Shown here: in pieces, positions 58,783 through 64,000 of the stretch
Layout: every line of letters begins with the position of its first letter
Position numbering within the stretch: the first letter of the stretch is position 1
Origin: Bradyrhizobium erythrophlei
GTDB taxonomy: Bacteria > Pseudomonadota > Alphaproteobacteria > Rhizobiales > Xanthobacteraceae
Length of the DNA stretch: 64,000 bases
Reading direction: 5' to 3'
Assembly: GCF_900129425.1 (NCBI RefSeq)
Contig: NZ_LT670817.1
Span: forward strand, 8,832,001-8,896,000
Notes under the pieces: generated by a model
The model's database searches: none
What the model was told of the DNA's origin: nothing
Seen by the model: the letters and a program-made list of their open reading frames with translations, nothing else
Made by a program: the position numbers and the translations under genes

Positions 58783-58869
58783 AGGCGAATAGCGAATAGG
58801 GAGTGGCGAATAGGGAAGTCGGTCGAGTGCTCTAACTACTCGCCATTCGCTATTCGCCATTCGCCACCT
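58783..58869. repeat. Inverted GCGAATAG-type repeat between atpD and atpC
   Basis: The left arm AGGCGAATAGCGAATAGGGAGTGGCGAATAGG is mirrored by CTACTCGCCATTCGCTATTCGCCATTCGCCACCT. Each arm is itself built of GGCGAATAG/GCGAATAG-like 8-9 bp units. It occupies nearly the whole atpD-atpC gap. Confidence 0.85.
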
Positions 58870-58896
58870 CCTGATTCAAATCGACGGACGCATCCC

Positions 58897-59307
58897 ATGC
58901 CCACCACCTTCCACTTCGATCTCGTTTCGCCGGAAAAGCTCGCCTTCTCCGGCGAAGTCGATCAGGTCGACGTCCCCGGCATCGAGGGCGATTTCGGCGT
59001 ACTCGCCGGCCATGCGCCGGTCGTGGCCGCGGTGCGGCCCGGAATCCTGACGGTGACGTCAGGCGGCACGCACCAGAAGATCATCGTGCTCGGCGGCCTT
59101 GCCGAAGTCTCCGACAAGGGCCTGACGGTGCTGGCCGATGTGGCCACCTCGCTGGAGGACCTGGATCGGGCCAGGTTCGCCGACCAGATTTCCGAAATGG
59201 AAGCCAAGCTCGCCGAGAAGGATGGCTCCGAACTCGACCGCGCGCTCGAGCGGCTCGATCATTTCAGGAGCATCGAGAGCCAGCTCAACTCGACGGCAAT
59301 GCACTAG
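58897..59307 (+). CDS. atpC: ATP synthase F1 epsilon subunit
   Basis: 136 residues from ATG 58897 (MPTTFHFDLVSPEKLAFSGEV). N-terminal beta-sandwich with VPGIEGDFGVLAGHAPVVAAVRPG; C-terminal helical part. Inhibitory and coupling subunit; last gene of the F1 operon. Confidence 0.95.
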   Translation: MPTTFHFDLVSPEKLAFSGEVDQVDVPGIEGDFGVLAGHAPVVAAVRPGILTVTSGGTHQKIIVLGGLAEVSDKGLTVLADVATSLEDLDRARFADQISEMEAKLAEKDGSELDRALERLDHFRSIESQLNSTAMH

Positions 59308-59469
59308 CCCGAAGCTTCATCCGGCGAACTTCGGGCGCGCGAACCTTGCGCCGGAATGTTCAGCGTCCGGACCGATACGCCATCCCGCCGATCTGACGGT
59401 CGAAACCCGGTAGCGCCCCGGGGCTTCTGACGGCATCCTGCCACCGGTGGATCGCCGGGGGCTGTCTTC

Positions 59470-59629
59470 ATGAAGCGCAAAATCGCGGCGATTTTTGCGG
59501 CCGATATTGCCGGCTACTCCAGGCTGGTCGCCGAGGACGAAGAGGAGACGCTGCGTCGTCTCGCCTCCTATCGGTCCGTCACCGACGACTTCATCGCCAG
59601 GTATGGCGGCCGCATTTTCAACACCGCAT
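59470..59629 (+). pseudogene. 5' fragment of a class III adenylate/guanylate cyclase gene
   Basis: The first 53 codons (MKRKIAAIFAADIAGYSRLV, then EDEEETLRRLASYRSVTDDFIARYGGRIFNTA) match the start of rhizobial class III cyclases, whose next residues are normally a GD...EF catalytic segment. Here the homology stops after NTA and the frame runs into the end of the opposite-strand gene at 59630. The catalytic domain is therefore lost and the rest of the gene is not visible downstream in this window. Confidence 0.8.
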
Positions 59630-59956
59630 TTAGTTCGAGACCGATGTCGCCTTGCGGACGAGCACGCTGTCGCCGTTCCGGCTGATTTCGAGCGCACCTG
59701 CCTGGTGCGGTGTTGAGAAAGCCACCCTCTGACCCGGTGCAAGAACAGACACAACACGGATCGGCGGCCCCGCCATGCCCTGCGCAAGGGTCGTGACAAC
59801 ATGGAATCCATCGCGCTCGACGGTGTAGTAGGCGACACCGGACACCTCGCCGAGGTCGATGCTCTTGGCATCAATCGGACGCAGGCCGTCGGCGTTGGCG
59901 GCCTGCAGAGAGGCCAAGGCGAATGCTGCGGCAACAAGCATGCTACGGATCGACAT
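59630..59956 (-). CDS. Small exported protein of unknown function, 108 aa
   Basis: Signal peptide MSIRSMLVAAAFALASLQAANA, then a compact domain of about 85 residues (SIDLGEVSGVAYYTVERDGFHVVTTLAQG; VVSVLAPGQRVAFSTPHQAG; ISRNGDSVLVRKA) that looks all-beta. AAGGAG stands 7-8 nt before the ATG. Its stop codon is exactly where the cyclase fragment loses homology, so it belongs to the inserted segment. Similar small exported proteins are common in this group; function unknown. Confidence 0.7.
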   Translation of the reverse strand: MSIRSMLVAAAFALASLQAANADGLRPIDAKSIDLGEVSGVAYYTVERDGFHVVTTLAQGMAGPPIRVVSVLAPGQRVAFSTPHQAGALEISRNGDSVLVRKATSVSN

Positions 59957-60003
59957 ATCGATCTCCTTTGGGTTGCGACATAAAACCTGTAAAGCGTAGG
60001 CAT

Positions 60004-60741
60004 CTAGGCGTTCGCGCCGCCGTCGACGGTCAGCGTCGAGCCGGTGATGTATTGAGCCTTCGCGCTCGCCAGGAACGCTACCGCGTTGCCGATGTCCTCC
60101 GGCGCGCCATATCGACCTAATGCCATGAACTGTTTGAGTGTCTCCGCGTACGGGCCGTTTGCCGGGTTCATGCCGGTGTCGATAGAGCCCGGCTGCACGA
60201 GGTTGACCGTGACCTCCTTTGGGCCGAGCTCCCGCGCCAACGCCTTCGTGAACGCGGCCAGCGCCGATTTCGATGCCGCGTACACGCCGAGGATCGCCGC
60301 GGGTACGCGGTCTGCGAAGTAGCTGCCGATGGTGATAATGCGACCGCCCTTGGTAAGGTGAGCCAGAGCGGTCTTGCTTGCGATGATCTGCGCACGCAGG
60401 TTGACGTTCAGGAGCGCGTCGATGTCGGCGAGCGAAATGTCCTTGAGTTCGCCCGATCGAAGAATCCCTGCGTTGTTGACGAGGATGTCAAGCCCGCCCA
60501 GCTCGACGACTGTCTTCTCGACCGACGCCTGAACCGCGGCGGCGTCCGCGCTGTCAGCCTGGATCGCCACGGCTCTACGCCCCTTCGCCTTTATAGCACT
60601 GACGACCTCGGCGGCACTCTCGGCTGACTTCTCATAGGTGATCGCCACATCCGCGCCTTCCGCGGCGAGCGCTTTTGCAATGGCTGCACCAATACCTCTG
60701 CTGGCCCCGGTCACCAGAGCCCGTTTTCCCGCTAGCGTCAT
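60004..60741 (-). CDS. SDR family oxidoreductase (FabG-like), divergent from TetR gene
   Basis: 245 residues from ATG 60741; GGAG lies 7 nt upstream of this ATG but only 1 nt before the in-frame ATG at 60747. Motifs: RALVTGASRGIGAAIAKALA, NNAG (ILVNNAGILRSGEL), the SY and YAASKSALAAF active site and the C-terminal ITGSTLTVDGGANA. NADP preference is likely. Substrate unknown. It shares a short regulatory region with the TetR gene and is its likely target. Confidence 0.9.
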   Translation of the reverse strand: MTLAGKRALVTGASRGIGAAIAKALAAEGADVAITYEKSAESAAEVVSAIKAKGRRAVAIQADSADAAAVQASVEKTVVELGGLDILVNNAGILRSGELKDISLADIDALLNVNLRAQIIASKTALAHLTKGGRIITIGSYFADRVPAAILGVYAASKSALAAFTKALARELGPKEVTVNLVQPGSIDTGMNPANGPYAETLKQFMALGRYGAPEDIGNAVAFLASAKAQYITGSTLTVDGGANA

Positions 60742-60754
60742 TTGCATTCTCCAA

Positions 60755-60776
60755 TTCTGTGTTGATCGACACAGAA
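60755..60776. promoter_or_regulatory. Probable TetR operator
   Basis: 22-bp near-perfect palindrome TTCTGTGT-TGATCG-ACACAGAA with 8-bp perfect outer arms and a GATC centre. It lies 14 bp in front of the SDR start and 66 bp in front of the TetR start, in the position expected for autoregulation and control of the SDR gene. Confidence 0.7.
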
Positions 60777-60841
60777 CGACATAGGCTCTTGATCGAGCAC
60801 GTCAAGTGACTTATGTGTTACTCGTTATAAAAAGGACGGTG

Positions 60842-61441
60842 ATGGCAGTTATCGGGCGGCCGAGGGAATTTGATCGCGACGCGGCGCTTGAGGCCGCCAT
60901 GTTCCTGTTTTGGCGCAAGGGCTTCTCGGCAACTTCGATGAACGACCTGTGCGACGCCATGGGCGTCCGCTCTCCAAGCCTCTATGCGGCTTTCGGCAGC
61001 AAGGAGGCGCTCTATCTCGAAGCGGTCGAGCATTACGTCCGGACCCAAGGGCTCCGGGTCTGGGGCAAACTTGCGGAAGGAGCGACTGCTCGCGCCGGCA
61101 TTGAGAACCTGCTGATCGCGGGGACCGAGAGTCTGCCGAAATCCCGGGCGACGCCGGCAGGCTGTATGGCGGTGCTGGCGGCCGTCGGCGACGAATGGCC
61201 GGCCGCGATCGCGCGCGTCGCCAAGAAGGTCCGGCTCGAAATGCTGGGCATGCTCCACGCGCGGCTGCAAACTGCGGTGGCCAAAGGCGAACTGCCCGCC
61301 TCGACCGATGTCGATGGCCTGAGCCGGTTCTATTTGAGCGTCTTCCAGGGAATGGCCATTCAGGCGCGAGACAGCACCACTCAGGCGGAGTTGAGAGCCG
61401 TAGCTGAAGCGGCAATGGCTGCTTGGCCGGGCAGCGGCTAG
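60842..61441 (+). CDS. TetR/AcrR family transcriptional regulator
   Basis: 199 residues from ATG 60842 (AAAGGACGGTG upstream; an in-frame extension to 60806 is unlikely). N-terminal helix-turn-helix: REFDRDAALEAAMFLFWRKGFSATSMNDLCDAMGVRSPSLYAAFGSKEALY. The C-terminal ligand domain contains TPAGCMAVLAA and FYLSVFQGMAIQARDS, as in the TetR_C-type repressors that sense quinone or electrophilic compounds in relatives. Ligand not predictable with confidence. Confidence 0.92.
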   Translation: MAVIGRPREFDRDAALEAAMFLFWRKGFSATSMNDLCDAMGVRSPSLYAAFGSKEALYLEAVEHYVRTQGLRVWGKLAEGATARAGIENLLIAGTESLPKSRATPAGCMAVLAAVGDEWPAAIARVAKKVRLEMLGMLHARLQTAVAKGELPASTDVDGLSRFYLSVFQGMAIQARDSTTQAELRAVAEAAMAAWPGSG

Positions 61442-61609
61442 AGGTAGTCCGCGGGAAATACGCTTCTCGACAGGGGCGAGTCGGGACGCATCAGACCGTC
61501 GCTAATGGCCGCTGCCTTCGGGTCAATCGCGTCACTTTGGCCATGCCACAGTCACTTCAGGTTCGCACTCAACTCCGGATATGTCGCGGCGCCGCAATAA
61601 CCGGGCGCG

Positions 61610-62107
61610 TCACGCAATTCCGGCAAAGCGTTGCGCGACGGCGCGATAGACATCGCGCCGAAAGGGCACCACGAGATCGGCGACGCGATCAAGCCGCTCC
61701 CATCGCCACGCATCGAACTCCGCCGGCTGGCCGTTGCGCGGCGTCAGCGGATCGATCTCATCGTCGGATCCGGCGAAACGGAGCGCGAACCATTTCTGGC
61801 GCTGGCCGCGGAATTTCGCCAACCGGTGCGAAGAAGCGCCCGCGAACGGCGGAAACTCGTAAACCAGCCAATCGGTTTCGGCGAGGTAATCCGCCTTGGT
61901 GACGCCGGTCTCTTCCCAGAGTTCCCGCATCACGGCCTCGCGCGGATTTTCCTCGGCGTCGATGCCGCCCTGCGGCATCTGCCACTCCAGGCCCGGAAGA
62001 ATGATTTCCGGTCCGTCGTCCCTGAAGCGCCGTCCGATCAGAACCTGACCGGCGGCGTTGAACAGGGCGATACCCACATTGGGGCGATAGGGTTTGCTGT
62101 CTGTCAT
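61610..62107 (-). CDS. rppH: RNA pyrophosphohydrolase (Nudix), copy 1
   Basis: 165 residues. Removes pyrophosphate from 5'-triphosphorylated mRNA or hydrolyses Ap(n)A. The Nudix box spans G47 to V69 (GGIDAEENPREAVMRELWEETGV region) with R61, E62, E65 and E66 in place; RppH features YRPNVGIALFN, WQMPQGGID and RGQRQKWFALRF are also visible. A repeat separates it from a second RppH-type gene on the same strand. Confidence 0.9.
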   Translation of the reverse strand: MTDSKPYRPNVGIALFNAAGQVLIGRRFRDDGPEIILPGLEWQMPQGGIDAEENPREAVMRELWEETGVTKADYLAETDWLVYEFPPFAGASSHRLAKFRGQRQKWFALRFAGSDDEIDPLTPRNGQPAEFDAWRWERLDRVADLVVPFRRDVYRAVAQRFAGIA

Positions 62108-62157
62108 TGTGGCCTAAAGCGTGATGAGATGAGGTTAGATTCGACGCAGCGGAAACT

Positions 62158-62319
62158 TTACCTCTCCCATAGGGAGAGGTCGGCGCGTAGCGCCGGGTGA
62201 GGGGTTACGGTTTATCGTTGGTTCAGCACCCCCTCACCCGATTTGCGGAGTTTATCATCGGGCGGCGCTTCGCGCCGACCCGTTGGCAAATCGACCTCTC
62301 CCCGCTGGGGAGAGGTGAA
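62158..62319. repeat. Family D palindromic repeat, long copy 2
   Basis: TTACCTCTCCCATAGGGAGAGGTCGGCGCGTAGCGCCGGGTGAGGGGTTACGGTTTATCGTTGG... closely matches the copy at 47986. Its right half has an additional internal hairpin (CGGGCGGCGCTTCGCGCCGACCCG) and ends CGACCTCTCCCCGCTGGGGAGAGGTGAA. It lies between the two Nudix genes. Confidence 0.9.
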
Positions 62320-62351
62320 CCGGAGGGCAGACCGATTCAATCGAAAACCAT

Positions 62352-62852
62352 CTAGCTACCGGCGAGCCTGGAAAATTCCTTGACCACGCGCTCGTAGACC
62401 GGGCGCTTGAACGGAACGATCAGGTCAGGAAGATTCTTCATCGGCTCCCAGCGCCAGCTGACGAACTCCGCCTTGTGGCCGCCGGGGCTGGCGACGTTGA
62501 TCTCGTCGTCCTTGCCGGTGAAACGAACTGCGAACCATTTCTGCCGCTGGCCCCGGTAGCGGCCCTTCCAAGCCCGCCCGGCGACGGTACGCGGAATGTC
62601 GTAGATCAGCCAGTCCGCGATCTCCCCGAGTTTCTCGACCGACCGGACGCTGGTTTCCTCATAGAGCTCGCGCTTCGCGGCCGCCCAGGTGTCCTCGCCG
62701 GGATCGACGCCGCCTTGCGGCATCTGCCAGACATGGGATTCGTCGACGTGTTCGATACCGCCGGCACGACGCCCGATGAAGACCAGCCCGGCCGCGTTGA
62801 TCAGCATCATGCCCACGCATGTTCGATAGGGCAGGTCTTCGTAGCGTGCCAT
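62352..62852 (-). CDS. rppH: RNA pyrophosphohydrolase (Nudix), copy 2
   Basis: 166 residues from ATG 62852 (MARYEDLPYRTCVGMMLIN); an in-frame extension to 62924 is unlikely. Same layout as copy 1, with WQMPQGGVD and RGQRQKWFAVRF. The Nudix box (from G47) has R61, E62, E65 and E66, but position 68 is Ser (EETSV) instead of the consensus Gly. It lies 82 bp after the deacetylase stop on the same strand. Confidence 0.9.
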   Translation of the reverse strand: MARYEDLPYRTCVGMMLINAAGLVFIGRRAGGIEHVDESHVWQMPQGGVDPGEDTWAAAKRELYEETSVRSVEKLGEIADWLIYDIPRTVAGRAWKGRYRGQRQKWFAVRFTGKDDEINVASPGGHKAEFVSWRWEPMKNLPDLIVPFKRPVYERVVKEFSRLAGS

Positions 62853-62934
62853 TCCGTCAAAGCCTTTTGCGGTCACACGGCCGGTTTGACGGGCGAGACC
62901 CTTTCGGGTCCGAAGTCGCGCCAATCGGTTGATC

Positions 62935-64000
62935 CTAGCCGGATCTTGATTTCAGCATTGCGGTTGTCAATGGCACAAGCATAATCCCACGGCTTTCGAG
63001 CGTTTTCGTCCAGGCTCCGATCCGCTCGATCGAGATCGGCAGCGCCGAGGCGATGCCGACCGCGGTTCCGCGTTCCTTCGCCAGATTTTCAAGCTTTGCC
63101 AGCACCCGGTCGATCTCCGCCGATGTCGGTACCGCATCGATGGTGAAATCGGCCTTGGCGAAAGGCATCGCCTGGCTTGCCGCCAATGTGGAGGCGACGC
63201 TGCGCGGCGCCGAGCCGTCGTCGAAATAACCGAGCCCGCGCTTGGCGGCCTCGCGGATGATGGGCTGCATCACCGCATCGGCGACGACGAAGCGCGCGCC
63301 CATGAAATTGGCGATCCCGGCATAACCCTGGAAGCGGCTGAGGTGCCAGTACATCCGGTCGAGGTTCTGCTCGGGCGCAAGCGTCGTCAGCAAGGTCTGC
63401 GGGCCGGGGTCGTTGTCGGGATAATCGAACGGCTCCATCGGAATCTGCAGCAGGATCTCGTGGCGCTGGGCGCGCGCCCGTTCGGCCAGCTTGCCCGGAT
63501 CCGAGCCGTAGGGCGTGAAGGCCAGCGTCACCGCGGCCGGCAGTTTCATGATGGCGTCGGTGGTCTTGGCCGCGCCGACGCCAAGCCCACCGATCACGAT
63601 GGCGACCACCGGCATTTTTGCAGCTTTGGCACGATCGGCTTCGGCGGCGTAGACCGTGAATGGCTTCAGCCCGTCCGACACCACCGGGATCATGCCGTAA
63701 CGGGATTTTTCCAGCAGGCGCTGATCGATCCCGGCCATCATGACCGGCGCGGCTTCGGCCCCGGCCTGATCCGCACCCTCGCCCGATATCACGACGTCGT
63801 GGCGTGTGCCGCTGGAGCCGTCGATAATGGTGACGGTCATTGGCCCGGCCGGTGCTGCCTGCTTGGCCACGGATGCCGCGGCGGGGGGCGCAGCGGTGCT
63901 TGGGAGCGTCTCGGCAGGTTTTTCGGTCCCAGGGATTGGCTGACGCAGCGCGATGCGCGCGATCGGCTCGCCGCCCAGCGGATTGTCATTGAAAATGGCG
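62935..64000 (-). CDS. Divergent polysaccharide deacetylase family protein (5' part beyond window)
   Basis: The reading frame stays open from the stop at 62935 to the window edge, so the N-terminus is missing; a GTG at 63870 is internal, with in-frame Pro/Ala-rich coding sequence before it. The NodB-like fold of the YibQ/divergent deacetylase family is indicated by AKMPVVAIVIGGLGVGAAKTTDAIMKLP, VTLAFTPYGSDPGKLAERARAQRHEILLQIPMEP and NFMGARFVVADAVMQPII. Family proteins are usually exported or membrane-anchored. Catalytic status uncertain. Confidence 0.88.
   Translation of the reverse strand, partial: AIFNDNPLGGEPIARIALRQPIPGTEKPAETLPSTAAPPAAASVAKQAAPAGPMTVTIIDGSSGTRHDVVISGEGADQAGAEAAPVMMAGIDQRLLEKSRYGMIPVVSDGLKPFTVYAAEADRAKAAKMPVVAIVIGGLGVGAAKTTDAIMKLPAAVTLAFTPYGSDPGKLAERARAQRHEILLQIPMEPFDYPDNDPGPQTLLTTLAPEQNLDRMYWHLSRFQGYAGIANFMGARFVVADAVMQPIIREAAKRGLGYFDDGSAPRSVASTLAASQAMPFAKADFTIDAVPTSAEIDRVLAKLENLAKERGTAVGIASALPISIERIGAWTKTLESRGIMLVPLTTAMLKSRSG

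Overview
The window is chromosomal DNA from an alphaproteobacterium of the Bradyrhizobium/Nitrobacteraceae group. The evidence is the high GC with strongly GC-biased third codon positions, alphaproteobacterial gene orders (zapE-mdh-sucCD-sucAB-lpdA, atpHAGDC, ffh-rpsP-rimM-trmD-rplS, dapF-mtaB-ftsY-ispZ, acnA beside ccm genes), and a degenerate copy of a long repeat that I recognise from memory as scattered through Bradyrhizobium and Nitrobacter genomes. I cannot name the species.

Layout. 1-2.3 kb: a beta-carbonic anhydrase (cut by the window edge), a CitE-like lyase and a glycosyltransferase. 2.3-7.1 kb: leuD and leuC on the minus strand, separated by a zincin metallopeptidase, a low-GC orphan gene and several small secreted or unknown proteins. 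7.5-11.3 kb: the ffh-rpsP-rimM-trmD-rplS translation and secretion cluster. 11.8-14.3 kb: an MBL-fold hydrolase and two exported proteins (SIMPL, GyrI-like). 14.5-21.7 kb: dapF, mtaB, a repeat and IS island, rluA-type synthase, ftsY, ispZ. 21.9-24 kb: ComEA-like protein and ccmG-ccmD-ccmC. 24.3-30.3 kb: acnA, DUF1223, DUF2794, GNAT and BI-1 genes. 30.6-35.3 kb: a YbbAP-type ABC system divergent from a TesA-like esterase, then thpR. 35.5-47.9 kb: zapE and a TCA-cycle cluster (mdh, sucC, sucD, sucA, sucB, lpdA) with DUF1579, SDR and membrane-protein genes set into it. 48-53 kb: DUF4337, xerC, priA, rlpA. 53.7-59.3 kb: atpHAGDC with an ohr gene between atpG and atpD. 59.4-61.4 kb: a truncated adenylate cyclase followed by an accessory SDR/TetR pair. 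61.6-64 kb: two RppH-type Nudix genes and a divergent polysaccharide deacetylase (cut by the edge).

Most of the window is core metabolism and information processing on long co-directional runs. The flexible parts are small: the low-GC gene at 2935-3603, the 2.6 kb island at 16.7-19.3 kb (palindromes, long repeat, acyl-CoA synthetase scrap, IS481-like element), and the segment at 59.6-61.4 kb that interrupts a cyclase gene. At least five families of intergenic palindromic repeats recur through the window.

I found no tRNA, rRNA, CRISPR array, prophage or recognisable defence locus. I do not see a clear new multi-gene system. The best leads are the orphan gene in the leuD operon, the ohr gene inside the ATP synthase operon, the apparent absence of ccmA/ccmB in front of ccmC, and the clean breakpoint in the adenylate cyclase gene. 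Every family assignment comes from reading the translated sequence, without database searches.
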